From contig OZ242287.1 of the NCBI GenBank assembly GCA_965207495.1, positions 2,542,001 through 2,606,000 of the forward strand: a stretch of DNA of 64,000 nucleotides, written 5' to 3'. Under the pieces are notes generated by a model. The model worked only from the letters and a program-made list of their open reading frames with translations, did no database searches and was not told the origin of the DNA. Both the position numbers and the translations under genes were made by a program. Positions 1-11,247 of the stretch are shown here, piece by piece (position 1 is the stretch's first letter; every line of letters starts with the position of its first letter). Source of the DNA: Bin5 sp965207495. GTDB taxonomy: Bacteria > Chloroflexota > Anaerolineae > Caldilineales > Caldilineaceae.

Positions 1-1366
1 CAAGACCTGTAATGCAATGCTGGCCTGGAACCTGGCAGTCATCGAAGCCACCTCCGATCTGGTCTGCTGCTACAAGCCCAACATCGCCTTCTACGAAGCC
101 CTCGGCCAGCCCGGCATGGCCCTCCTGCGCGCCACCATCGCCGCCATCCCGCCTGAAATCCCCGTGCTTCTCGATGCCAAGCGCGGCGACGTCGGCTCGA
201 CAGCCGCCGCCTACGCCCGCGCCTGCTTCGAAGAGCTCGGAGTCGACGCCGTCACCCTCAGCCCATACCTGGGCGAAGACAGCATCGCCCCCTTCGCCGC
301 CTACCCGGACAAAGGGCTCTTCGTACTTTGCCACACCTCCAACCCATCCGCCGGCGCATTCCAGCGGCTGACCGCCCGCAGCGACCAGGATCAAAACGGA
401 AGCGGCCCTCTCTTCCTGCGCGTAGCCGCCGAAGCCGTCAACTGGTCCCCTGCCGTAGGCCTTGTCGTTGGCGCAACCTACCCCGAAGGCCTTGCCGACG
501 TCCGCGCCGCCGCGCCCGACGCCTGGCTGCTCGCTCCCGGGATCGGCGCACAGGGAGGTGACCTCGAAGCGTCACTCAAAGCAGGTCTGCGCGCCGACGG
601 ACTCGGCGTCCTCGTCGCAGTCTCCCGCGGCATCACACAGGCCGACGACCCTCGCAAGGCCGCAGTGGGCATTCGAGAAGGCATAAATTCCGCCCGCGCA
701 CAGTCGCATTCTAAACCGAAAGAAGAGGCGGCATCCCCTGCCCCCCAACCATCGCTACTTTCACAATCCCACAGGGACCTCATCATCGGCCTCGCTGAAC
801 TCGACGCCCTGCAATTCGGCGACTTCACGCTCGCTAGCGGCAAACACTCCTCTATGTACGTCGACCTCCGCCTCCTCGTCAGCAGTCCCGACCTGATGCA
901 GGCCGCCGCCACTGCCTACGCCGAAAAACTGGCCGCACTTCAATGCGACCGCATCGCCGGTGTCCCCTACGCCGCCCTCCCAATTGGCATGGCCGTCGCC
1001 CTGGCCAGCGGCGTCCCTCTCATCTACAATCGCAAAGAGAGCAAGAGCCACGGCCTCGGCAAGGACATCGAAGGCCTCTGGAACCAAGGCGAGCGTGTTG
1101 TTATTATCGAAGACGTGATAACTACCGGCGGCAGCATCGTCAGTTCAGTCGAACTTTTTCGCGCCGCCGGCATGGTTGTAGAGGATGCAATCGTGTTGCT
1201 CGACAGGCAGCAAGGAGGAGTGGAAAATCTGCAAAAGGCCGGAATACGCGTTCATAGCGTCCTGGCACTGGCAGACGTCTTGGCGTTGCTGTCCGAAACC
1301 GGCCATATCCCCGAAGAGATTCGCCAGTCGCTCGCGCTATCCGCCCCTGCCGGCGAAAATAAGTAG
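1..1366 (+). CDS. pyrFE: Bifunctional OMP decarboxylase / orotate phosphoribosyltransferase (5' partial)
   Basis: This gene encodes the last two steps of UMP synthesis in one cytosolic polypeptide. The N-terminal half is a type 2 orotidine-5'-phosphate decarboxylase; numbering from the Met at base 17, the catalytic DAKRGD motif lies at residues 53-58. The C-terminal half, from about residue 245, is an orotate phosphoribosyltransferase with the PRPP-binding stretch IIEDVITTGGS near residues 362-372. A Pro/Ser/Glu-rich linker joins them around residues 228-245. The frame is open to the window edge, and the family normally has about 30 more residues before YKPN, so the true start lies outside the window. 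pyrD follows 33 bases downstream, consistent with a pyrimidine operon. The fusion order F-E is seen in some Chloroflexota and Cyanobacteria (family knowledge). Confidence 0.95.
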   Translation, partial: KTCNAMLAWNLAVIEATSDLVCCYKPNIAFYEALGQPGMALLRATIAAIPPEIPVLLDAKRGDVGSTAAAYARACFEELGVDAVTLSPYLGEDSIAPFAAYPDKGLFVLCHTSNPSAGAFQRLTARSDQDQNGSGPLFLRVAAEAVNWSPAVGLVVGATYPEGLADVRAAAPDAWLLAPGIGAQGGDLEASLKAGLRADGLGVLVAVSRGITQADDPRKAAVGIREGINSARAQSHSKPKEEAASPAPQPSLLSQSHRDLIIGLAELDALQFGDFTLASGKHSSMYVDLRLLVSSPDLMQAAATAYAEKLAALQCDRIAGVPYAALPIGMAVALASGVPLIYNRKESKSHGLGKDIEGLWNQGERVVIIEDVITTGGSIVSSVELFRAAGMVVEDAIVLLDRQQGGVENLQKAGIRVHSVLALADVLALLSETGHIPEEIRQSLALSAPAGENK

Positions 1367-1399
1367 CTATGCTGCCTGCCTAGTAGAGGGAATTCCGCA

Positions 1400-2398
1400 T
1401 TGAGCGAGGACCTACCCGACCTCTCAGTCGACTTTCTCAACCACAAACTGCCCACGCCGCTCGTGCTCGCAAGCGGCATCTGGGGCACCACCGTAAGCCT
1501 GCTCGAACGGGCCGCCGCAGAAGGCTGCGGCGCCGTCACGGCCAAGAGCTGCGGCCCCGAACCCCGCCACGGTCACGTCAACCCCTCCTGCATCGACTGG
1601 GGCGGTGGACTGCTCAATGCAATCGGACTGGCCAATCCGGGCGTCGAAGAAGAAATCGGGCTGCTCCGCGACGCGAAAGCCCAACTCCAACTTCGCAACG
1701 TCGCCGTCATCGCCAGCATCTTTGCCGGTACAGCTGCCGAATTCGGTGACGTCGCCCGCCGCGTCGCTGACGCCCAACCCGACTTCATCGAGGTCAACAT
1801 CTCCTGCCCCAACGTCGAGGACAGCTTCGGCGAGCCCTTCGCCGCCAACGCCGACTCTGCCGCCGCCGTCACAAGGTTCGTAAAGGAGGCCGTCGCCGCC
1901 CAGGCCATCCCTGTCATCGTCAAACTGGCCCCCAACGTCCCCAGCGTCGGCCGCATCGCCCAGGCCGTAGTCCACGCCGGCGCCGACGCCCTCTGCGCCA
2001 TCAACACAATGCCCGGCCTCGTCCTCGACCCATTTAGCGGCCAGCCCGTCCTCGCCAACCGCAGCGGCGGCATCAGCGGCCCCGCCCTCAAGCCCATCGC
2101 CCTCAAAGTCGTCTACGATGCCCGCAAAGCCTGCCCCCACACACCTATCATCGGCACAGGCGGCGTCAGCAACGGCCAGGACGCCGTCGAAATGCTCATG
2201 GCCGGCGCCACCGTCGTCGGCGTCGGCAGCGCCATCTACCACCGCGGCCCCGACGCCATCAGCCTCATCCACGCCGAGCTCCTGCAGTGGATGGCAGCCC
2301 AGAACGTCGCCCGCATCGCCGACCTCCAGGACCGCGCCCACACCGAGCCGCTCTACGCCGCATCTCCCTCCACGCCGCCCGCGCCGTCCGCAGCATAG
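1400..2398 (+). CDS. pyrD: Dihydroorotate dehydrogenase, class 1
   Basis: This enzyme oxidises dihydroorotate to orotate using FMN, the fourth step of pyrimidine synthesis. The 332-residue protein has the class 1 signature NISCPN at residues 133-138, in which Cys136 is the expected catalytic base, and a C-terminal FMN phosphate-binding region GTGGVSNGQDA near residues 250-260. No hydrophobic N-terminal membrane helix is seen, arguing against class 2. No pyrK partner lies in this window, so 1A versus 1B cannot be decided from context. The start is a TTG at 1400, preceded by an AGAGGGA ribosome-binding site; no ATG fits the conserved N-terminus better. It follows the pyrF-pyrE fusion closely and is probably co-transcribed with it. 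Confidence 0.93.
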   Translation: MSEDLPDLSVDFLNHKLPTPLVLASGIWGTTVSLLERAAAEGCGAVTAKSCGPEPRHGHVNPSCIDWGGGLLNAIGLANPGVEEEIGLLRDAKAQLQLRNVAVIASIFAGTAAEFGDVARRVADAQPDFIEVNISCPNVEDSFGEPFAANADSAAAVTRFVKEAVAAQAIPVIVKLAPNVPSVGRIAQAVVHAGADALCAINTMPGLVLDPFSGQPVLANRSGGISGPALKPIALKVVYDARKACPHTPIIGTGGVSNGQDAVEMLMAGATVVGVGSAIYHRGPDAISLIHAELLQWMAAQNVARIADLQDRAHTEPLYAASPSTPPAPSAA

Positions 2399-2441
2399 AG
2401 CTACTCGCCAGTCTCAAGCCCGCGAAGATGGGGCTTTCACC

Positions 2442-3527
2442 TCATAAGATCAACATTGCATCGCCGAAACTGTAGAAGCGATACCCCTCTGCCATTGCCG
2501 CTTCATAAGTCCGCAACAGCATCCGCCGTCCCGCGTCGAGATCCCGCCGATGCGCCTGCCCCACAAACGCGCTCACCAACATCAGCAGCGAGGAGCGCGG
2601 CAAATGAAAGTTCGTCAGCAGCGCATCTACCGCCCTGAAACGGTACCCTGGGTAAATGAAAAGATCGACCTCGCCCGTGTAAGGGACAACCGCTTTATCC
2701 TTCCCAGCCGGCCCGTACCCTTTCCCGCCACGCGCGGTGGTAGCGCAATACTCCAACACCCGCGTCGAAGTCGTGCCCACCGCGAAAGCGCGTCCCCCTT
2801 GCTCTCTGGCCGCGTTGACCGCAAAAGCCGACTCCGCCGTCAACTCCGCCCACTCGCGATGAATCTGATGGTCAGCAACCCGTTCCGCCGTAACCGGACC
2901 AAACGTATCCAACCCCACGTGCAACGTGATCGTCTCCCACCCGACGCCCCTTCCTCGTAACGTCCGCAATAGCTCAGGCGTGAAATGCAGCCCGGCCGTC
3001 GGCGCCGCTACGCTGCCATCCGCCCGGCCGTAAACAGTCTGATACCGCCCCTTGTCACCAGCGAACTCTGAAATATACGGCGGCAGCGGTAACTCCCCCA
3101 GCTCTCCCAGAATCCCCCCAATCGGCGCCGAAAAACGCGCCCGCCGCAGACCTCCACCTTCCGCCGCCACGATCTCCGCCTCGATCGGGCCGCCATCCAA
3201 TTCCACCCTCGCCCCAACCCGCAGTCCCCGCCCTCGCACCAGGCAACGCCACTCTCTACCGGTGTCGTCCAACTGGCGCAGCAAAAAGATTTCCACCGCG
3301 CCGCCCGTAGGCTTATGCCCTCGCAACCGCGCCGGAACCACTCTGCTGTCGTTAGCGACCAGTACATCACCGGCGCGCAGAAACGCACCTACCTCACTGA
3401 AACGGCGGTGCTCGATTCGCCCGGACTCGCGTTCCAGCACCAGCAACCGGCTGCTGTCCCTTGGCTCAGCCGGCCGCTGGGCGATGAACCTCTTCGGCAA
3501 TTCGTAGTCAAAAAGATCGGTTCGCAT
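2442..3527 (-). CDS. queA: S-adenosylmethionine:tRNA ribosyltransferase-isomerase
   Basis: QueA transfers and isomerises the ribosyl moiety of S-adenosylmethionine onto preQ1-modified tRNA, giving epoxyqueuosine in the anticodon of tRNAs for Asp, Asn, His and Tyr. The product is 361 residues, the usual family length, and shows the typical N-terminus MRTDLFDYELP, the early motif LVANDSRVVPARLRG, the central PTAGLHFTP and the late TNFHLPRSSLLMLVSAF. The reading frame is open a further 159 bases upstream, but those residues match nothing in the family, so the ATG at 3527 is chosen. It is convergent with pyrD, whose stop is 43 bases away, and divergent from the acylase gene. Confidence 0.95.
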   Translation of the reverse strand: MRTDLFDYELPKRFIAQRPAEPRDSSRLLVLERESGRIEHRRFSEVGAFLRAGDVLVANDSRVVPARLRGHKPTGGAVEIFLLRQLDDTGREWRCLVRGRGLRVGARVELDGGPIEAEIVAAEGGGLRRARFSAPIGGILGELGELPLPPYISEFAGDKGRYQTVYGRADGSVAAPTAGLHFTPELLRTLRGRGVGWETITLHVGLDTFGPVTAERVADHQIHREWAELTAESAFAVNAAREQGGRAFAVGTTSTRVLEYCATTARGGKGYGPAGKDKAVVPYTGEVDLFIYPGYRFRAVDALLTNFHLPRSSLLMLVSAFVGQAHRRDLDAGRRMLLRTYEAAMAEGYRFYSFGDAMLIL

Positions 3528-3611
3528 TCTGAGAATTCGATTCGTCTGCTGCAAGACCGTTTCGGTGTAAATCGTCGCAGCCTGCCATGAAACCGCAATT
3601 TCACTCCGTTT

Positions 3612-3625
3612 TAACACAGGTGTTA
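3612..3625. promoter_or_regulatory. Perfect palindrome in the queA/acylase divergent spacer
   Basis: TAACAC, two bases, then GTGTTA forms a perfect 14-base palindrome about 85 bases upstream of queA and 86 bases upstream of the acylase ATG. It is the only strong symmetry in this short divergent spacer, so it may be an operator. A TTAGAAT word overlaps its right end and could serve as a -10 on the plus strand, but no convincing -35 is placed for it. Confidence 0.35.
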
Positions 3626-3710
3626 GAATCGGAGAAGCGCGCGGCTGCATCTGCCATTCCACCCACCCAGACCAAAGCATTGCCACGTGATTCGATATAG
3701 ACGAAAGCCC

Positions 3711-6239
3711 ATGAACCTCATAACCGTGATACTGGCCGTCGCCCTGCTCTTCGTTATCATCCTCCTCGGCGGCGGGCTCATCGTCTACATCTACTGGTGG
3801 CTAGTCCAACGACCCGCCCCACAACACGAAGGCGAACTGGACCTCCCCGACCTGGACGCAACAGTGGAAGTCCTCCGCGATCAGCACGGCATCCCCCACA
3901 TCTACGCCCAGAACGAACCCGACCTCTATCGGGCCCAGGGTTTCACCCACGCTCAGGACCGCCTCTGGCAGATGGAGCTGAACCGCCGCGTCGCAAAAGG
4001 CCGCCTTGCTGAGCTCTTTGGGCAAGCCGCCCTCGACGTCGACCGCTTTAGCCGCATCGTCGGCTTCCACCGCGCCGCCAAGGCCGAACTCGATGACCTC
4101 GACGAAGCCACGATCACCACCCTGCAACACTATTGCCAGGGCGTAAATGCCTATATCCGCAGCCGCAAAGGCAAACTGGCCGCCGAATTCAACCTGCTCC
4201 GCCGCCAGCCCGATGAATGGACGCCGGTGGACATAATCGCCTTTGGCAAAATGATGACCTGGAGCCTGAGCGTCAACTGGGAGAGCGAACTGGTCCGGTT
4301 GCAGCTTGCCGCCAGACTAGACCCCACCCTCGCCGCCGATCTCGAGCCAGACTACCCCGATACCAACCCTGTAATTTCTGAAGCTACAGGCAGCCAGGAG
4401 TCAATGCGTCTGCTCCACACCGCCGGTCTCATTCTCAACGAATACGAACAGCTCAAAGGCTGGCTTGGCGTCGCCGCGCCTGAGTTCGGCCAGGGCAGCA
4501 ATGCCTGGGCCGTCTCATCACAAAAGTCCGCTACAGGACGCCCCATTCTCTGCAACGACCCCCACCTCGTCATGACCATGCCCGGCACATGGTACGAGAT
4601 GCACCTCTCCTGCCCGCCTCAGCCCGACGACTCCGACACCGGCCTCCAAGTCAGCGGCGCCTCCTTCGCCGGCGCGCCCGGCATCATCATCGGCCACAAC
4701 GAACACATCGCCTGGGGCCTGACCAACGCCTTTCCCGACGTCCAGGACCTCTACATAGAGCGCCCCCATCCCGACAACGACAGCGGCCGCACGCCCCGCT
4801 TCGAATACCAGGGCCGGTGGGAGGAAGCCACAATCCACCGCGAAGAAATCCACCTGCGCAATCGCGCCCGCCCTCACGTCGAAGAAGTAGTCGTCACGCG
4901 CCATGGGCCACTACTCACCGGAATACTCGGTTCCGACAGCCCCGACGCCAGCTTTCCCGACGAACCCGTGCTGACCGCCGCGCCCCTCGCCCTGCGCTGG
5001 ATAGGGCACGAGCCTGGCGCCGTGTTGCGCTCGGTTCTCCGCCTTAATCGCGCCCGCAACTGGCAAGAATTCGACGCCGCCCTCGCCGACTGGACCGCAC
5101 CCTCTCAGAATTTCGTCTACGCCGATCGCGAAGACAACATCGCCTACCGCCTCGCCGGCGCCGTCCCGATTCGCCGCAACGGCAACGGCCTCGTCCCCGT
5201 GCCCGGTTGGAACGGTGACTACGAGTGGGACGGCCTCATCCCGGACGAAGAGCTGCCCCGCCTCCTCAATCCCCCCAGCGGCCTCATCGCCACCGCCAAC
5301 AATAAGATGACCGGCGACGACTACCCCTACGTCCTCAGCTTTGAGACAATGCCCGGTTGGCGCGCACGCCGTATCGAAGAGATGCTGACCGAAAAACAGC
5401 GGCTCACGCTGCGCGACATGGAACAGATCCAGCTCGACGAGACCAGCCTTTACGCCAAAGAGCTGACCCCACTGCTCACCGGCCACCTGAGCGACGACCC
5501 CTACGTGCGCGTAGCCGTCAACATGCTGCAGGACTGGGGCTATCACATGGACCAGGAGAGCCCCGCCGCCCTCGTCTTCCAATACACCGTTCTGCACCTC
5601 CTCGACCTGACCTTCGGCCAAAAGCTCGGCGCAACCGCCCCCGGTTTCTTTGGCAAAGGCAGCAGCCCCGTCTTCCTCATCAACGGCTTCCTGCTCCGCG
5701 CCCAAACCCGCCTCCTCGAGCTCCTCAAAAACGAAGAAGACTCCCCCTGGTACGCTGACGCCGCCACCGGCCGCCGCCGCACCCGCGCGGAGCTGATCGA
5801 GACCGCCCTCCAGCTCACCGTCCAACGCCTGCGCCGCGAAGTGAACCCCACCCCTCGCAAATGGGCTTGGGGCCGTATGCACCAGATCCGCTACAGCCAT
5901 ACACTCGGCAGCGCACCCATCCTCGGTTGGCTCTTCAACCGCGGCCCCTTTCCCATCGGCGGCGACGGAACCACGCCCAACCAGACCGGATTCATGTCCG
6001 AGCTGCCCCCAGGCCTCGTCATGGTACAAGCCGCCTACCGCCAAATCTACGACATCGGCAACTGGGACGCCGCCCAATGCGTTACCGCCAGCGGCCAGTC
6101 AGGCCACCCCATCAGCCGCAACTACGCCGACCAGATCCCAATGTGGCTCGAAGGAGCCTATCACAAAATGCCCTGGAGTCGCGCCGCCGTCGAAAAAACC
6201 GCCAACCGCCGCCTCCTCCTCAAAAGCAGCAGCCGCTGA
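3711..6239 (+). CDS. Penicillin acylase family N-terminal nucleophile hydrolase
   Basis: Members of this family cleave amide bonds of acylated compounds such as beta-lactams, N-acyl-homoserine lactones or cyclic lipopeptides; the substrate here is unknown. The protein is 842 residues. It begins with a hydrophobic segment (residues about 3-30) that could be an uncleaved signal or anchor. The alpha-chain region contains DQHGIPHIYA and QGFTHAQDRLWQMELNRR. The predicted beta-chain nucleophile is Ser263 in the motif QGSNAWAV, followed by NDPHL, as in Ntn hydrolases matured by autocleavage. The C-terminal region retains NQTGFMSELPPG and SGQSGHP. The frame opens at a GTG at 3687, but the ATG at 3711 starts the hydrophobic segment cleanly. 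It stands alone and diverges from queA. Confidence 0.9.
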   Translation: MNLITVILAVALLFVIILLGGGLIVYIYWWLVQRPAPQHEGELDLPDLDATVEVLRDQHGIPHIYAQNEPDLYRAQGFTHAQDRLWQMELNRRVAKGRLAELFGQAALDVDRFSRIVGFHRAAKAELDDLDEATITTLQHYCQGVNAYIRSRKGKLAAEFNLLRRQPDEWTPVDIIAFGKMMTWSLSVNWESELVRLQLAARLDPTLAADLEPDYPDTNPVISEATGSQESMRLLHTAGLILNEYEQLKGWLGVAAPEFGQGSNAWAVSSQKSATGRPILCNDPHLVMTMPGTWYEMHLSCPPQPDDSDTGLQVSGASFAGAPGIIIGHNEHIAWGLTNAFPDVQDLYIERPHPDNDSGRTPRFEYQGRWEEATIHREEIHLRNRARPHVEEVVVTRHGPLLTGILGSDSPDASFPDEPVLTAAPLALRWIGHEPGAVLRSVLRLNRARNWQEFDAALADWTAPSQNFVYADREDNIAYRLAGAVPIRRNGNGLVPVPGWNGDYEWDGLIPDEELPRLLNPPSGLIATANNKMTGDDYPYVLSFETMPGWRARRIEEMLTEKQRLTLRDMEQIQLDETSLYAKELTPLLTGHLSDDPYVRVAVNMLQDWGYHMDQESPAALVFQYTVLHLLDLTFGQKLGATAPGFFGKGSSPVFLINGFLLRAQTRLLELLKNEEDSPWYADAATGRRRTRAELIETALQLTVQRLRREVNPTPRKWAWGRMHQIRYSHTLGSAPILGWLFNRGPFPIGGDGTTPNQTGFMSELPPGLVMVQAAYRQIYDIGNWDAAQCVTASGQSGHPISRNYADQIPMWLEGAYHKMPWSRAAVEKTANRRLLLKSSSR

Positions 6240-6339
6240 TCATTATCTCTCTCCTTCACCATCACACTTCAGTCAAGTGAACGCCACATTTCGCGCGCAC
6301 CAAAAGGCAAGACAGTGATAGCCCAGCCAGGACCAGCCC

Positions 6340-6367
6340 AATACGCAATACGCAACACGCAATACGC
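6340..6367 (+). repeat. Four tandem copies of a 7-base unit
   Basis: The heptamer AATACGC occurs four times in a row; the third copy reads AACACGC. It lies in the 181-base gap between the acylase gene and rarD, where no gene or promoter is evident. The same word is the core of the inverted repeat at 18765-18814. Confidence 0.8.
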
Positions 6368-6420
6368 AGCGGGTCTCAACCAGGATCAAGCTTCGGTCCC
6401 CTCCTCCCAGCCTCTCTAAA

Positions 6421-7326
6421 ATGAACCTCTCCTCCTACCGCGGCTACCTTTACGCACTAATCGCCTTCGGTACCTGGGGCTTCCTGCCCGCCTACTGGAA
6501 GCAGCTCCACGCCCTTCCCATGCTGGAAATCCTTGCCTACCGCATCATCTGCTCCGCCGTCACCATGATTGTTGCGCTCGCAGTCCTCAAGGACCTGTCC
6601 TGGCTTCTCAAACTTCGCAGCTCGCCAACAGTCCTGCTGCTCGTTCTCGCAGCCGCCCTCCTCACCGCCGCCAACTGGACCACCTACCTCTGGGCAGTAG
6701 AAACCGGCTCTGTCGCCAAGATCAGCCTAGGCTACTTCATCAACCCGCTGTTCAGTGTCCTTCTGGCCCACCTCTTTCTCGGCGAACGCCTGCGCCGCGG
6801 CCAGATATTCGCAGTCTCCATCGCCGTCGCCGGAGTGATCTACCTCACCGTCAGCCTCGGCGAGCTCCCCTGGATCGCCCTCTCGCTCGCCGGCACCTTC
6901 GGCTTCTACGGCCTGATCAGAAAGAAAGTAGACCTGAGCGGCAAGCAATTCTTCTGCCTCGAGATGACACTCCTCCTCGTCCCCGCCCTTTTCCTCCTCG
7001 TATACACGGGCCAGCAAGGGCCCCCCGTCTGGACCGCCAGTGCTTGGCCCCGAATCGGCCCTCTCCTGCTCGGCACCGGCGTCATATCCGCCATCCCCCT
7101 CGTTAGCTTCGGCGCCGCCTCCCGCCTCATCCCCCTCTCCAGCCTCGGCCTGATGCAATACCTCGCCCCCTCCACCCAATTCATCCTCGGCGTTTTCATA
7201 TACAAAGAGCCCTTCACCTCCGTCCAACTTATCGGCTACACCTTCATCTGGACCGCCCTCATCATCTACTCCCTCGAAGGCCTCCGCCACGCCCGCACCG
7301 CCCCCCGCATGACGAGCCTCCCCTGA
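6421..7326 (+). CDS. rarD: RarD-type EamA/DMT family transporter
   Basis: This 301-residue inner-membrane protein has about ten hydrophobic segments arranged as two EamA repeats, as in drug/metabolite transporters. The RarD subgroup hallmarks are visible: GYLYALIAFGTWGFLPAYWK at the N-terminus, NWTTYLWAVE in the middle of repeat one, and LGYFINPLFSVLL. In repeat two, LGLMQYLAPSTQFILGVF is typical. RarD proteins were named for a chloramphenicol-sensitivity phenotype; the transported substrate is not established. The ATG at 6421 fits the family N-terminus exactly. The gene is not tightly coupled to its neighbours. Confidence 0.92.
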   Translation: MNLSSYRGYLYALIAFGTWGFLPAYWKQLHALPMLEILAYRIICSAVTMIVALAVLKDLSWLLKLRSSPTVLLLVLAAALLTAANWTTYLWAVETGSVAKISLGYFINPLFSVLLAHLFLGERLRRGQIFAVSIAVAGVIYLTVSLGELPWIALSLAGTFGFYGLIRKKVDLSGKQFFCLEMTLLLVPALFLLVYTGQQGPPVWTASAWPRIGPLLLGTGVISAIPLVSFGAASRLIPLSSLGLMQYLAPSTQFILGVFIYKEPFTSVQLIGYTFIWTALIIYSLEGLRHARTAPRMTSLP

Positions 7327-7392
7327 TTCACCAGCGACTGCAGCAAGACAGCCATTACCACCTCGTCCAATCCTCCACCACTATCCACTTCA

Positions 7393-7550
7393 TTTGGGCG
7401 TTCGGGCCTTCGGCCCTCTCTTGTGCAGGGGCTGCGCCCCCGCAACGCCCCGCCCTTATTAGCCACCGTGTTCATTCTTCCCCAGCAACGTGTCTAGCCA
7501 ACAGTGTCTCCTCCCCCACCAGCTGTTCCCCCCGCAGTTCCCCCGCCAAC
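7393..7550 (+). repeat. Dispersed intergenic repeat, copy 1
   Basis: The conserved core runs from TTTGGGCGTTCGGGCC to TAGCCAACAGTGTCT, about 120 bases, and is nearly identical at 27622 and 30916. It contains two short palindromes, GGGCCTTCGGCCC and GGGGCTGCGCCCC. A weaker, C-rich tail with CAGTTCCCCCGCC continues to about 7550. It carries no credible reading frame and lies just downstream of rarD, before the valS promoter. Confidence 0.85.
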
Positions 7551-7596
7551 TGGTCCCTCCCCAAAAATTTGGGATGCACCCTTAGGCACCCAAAAA

Positions 7597-7625
7597 TTGA
7601 CTTTTCTCCCCCCGCAACCTATAAT
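7597..7625 (+). promoter_or_regulatory. Consensus sigma-70-type promoter of the valS T-box leader
   Basis: TTGACT at 7597-7602 and TATAAT at 7620-7625 are separated by 17 bases. Transcription would start near 7632, at the beginning of the T-box leader. Confidence 0.85.
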
Positions 7626-7631
7626 CGGCTG

Positions 7632-7938
7632 CGAACATCGAGAACAGCAGCGCACCGGAAGAGTACCCATGCGCGCGAACGGCAGAGAGACACCCTCCAG
7701 GCTGAAAAGGGCGTCCGTTATCGCAGCGCATCTGTCGACCAATGCCCGACTGATTCAGGGCCAGAGTCACAGAGGGGAATGTCGCCGGGAAGGCTGGGAG
7801 GGTGAACAGGCGTAGCACATAGCTCTCCCCGGGGTCCGCCCGTTATCGCGGTAGAGAGAGCCGGCAATATCCCTGCCAGCTAACCAAGGTGGTACCGCGG
7901 AGTCACTTCGTCCTTTGGACTGAGTGACTTATTTTTTT
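7632..7938 (+). ncRNA. T-box riboswitch leader of valS
   Basis: T-box leaders sense uncharged tRNA and control aminoacyl-tRNA synthetase genes by transcription attenuation. The hallmark T-box AAGGTGGTACCGCGG lies at 7886-7900 and is followed at once by a hairpin and T-run. Upstream, stem I is recognisable: ATGCGC and ACGG on the 5' side pair with CCGT and GCGCAT on the 3' side, and the apical AGAGAG (7684-7689) and GGCTGAAA elements have the expected layout. The GTC at 7734-7736, just 3' of the distal stem, could be the specifier and is a valine codon, matching the downstream gene; this last point is inference. The antiterminator would form when the tRNA CCA end pairs with the GGTG of the T-box bulge. 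Confidence 0.88.
7901..7938 (+). terminator. Intrinsic terminator of the valS T-box
   Basis: AGTCACTT with GTCC pairs to GGAC and AGTGACT, followed by seven consecutive T residues. The 5' arm immediately follows the T-box, so terminator and antiterminator are mutually exclusive as in other T-box leaders. Confidence 0.85.
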
Positions 7939-8040
7939 GACCGAATACCAACCGAAATTCGCGTAAGCGATTACCGAACACATAAACCGACCGTCCAGCC
8001 GCCCGACGTCTGCAAACTACCGATGGGAGCACGGGGAACA

Positions 8041-10842
<2,802 letters not shown>

Positions 10843-10965
10843 TTGGCGCTAGAGTTTCCAGAACGATGGTTGTCCAATTCACCCATTTCTCTGCCCGCCA
10901 ACAGCATTGGCATAATGTGTGTTAGAATCATGGGCGTAGAGATGTAGTCTCGAAAGGAGGAAGGG

Positions 10966-11247
10966 ATGGCAAAGGAGACTGTCTCAGTAAACCTTCCTGC
11001 TGGCCTGTACGCCAGGCTCCAGGAATTGGCTGCCGAATCGGATTCCACTCCATCCGACCAGATCGCAATGCTTGTCGAAAACGCATTTATGCGACGCGCC
11101 TGGTTGCGCGATCTGGATGAGCTAAGCAAACAGATCAATCGGGACGACAAGCGAGTTAATGAGCTTGACCAGGAAGAGTTCATAGAGCAACTGCGCAAGG
11201 CCCGGCGAGAAATCTTCGAGGCCGAGTATGCGCATTTGTATCGATAG
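10966..11247 (+). CDS. Ribbon-helix-helix (CopG/VapB-like) antitoxin
   Basis: This 93-residue protein opens with a short strand and two helices (TVSVNLPAGLYARLQELAAE, then DQIAMLVENAF), the pattern of ribbon-helix-helix DNA-binding antitoxins. A charged helical tail with EEFIEQLRKARREIFEAEY would bind the toxin. It overlaps the following PIN-domain gene by 20 bases. A strong ribosome-binding site, AAAGGAGGAAGGG, precedes the ATG. By analogy it neutralises the toxin and represses its own promoter; no operator is obvious. Its C-terminal half has no specific family match that I can name. Confidence 0.75.
   Translation: MAKETVSVNLPAGLYARLQELAAESDSTPSDQIAMLVENAFMRRAWLRDLDELSKQINRDDKRVNELDQEEFIEQLRKARREIFEAEYAHLYR

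Noticed and set aside
1424..2341. Minus-strand open frame antisense to pyrD
   Set aside because: Acidic, Gly/Asp-rich shadow of pyrD with no recognisable domain.
4911..6077. Long minus-strand open frame antisense to the acylase gene
   Set aside because: Composition-driven shadow of a C-ended gene; no motifs, no ribosome-binding site.
10907..10928. TTGGCA and TAGAAT before the antitoxin gene as a promoter
   Set aside because: The spacer is only 10 bases, too short for a sigma-70-type promoter.
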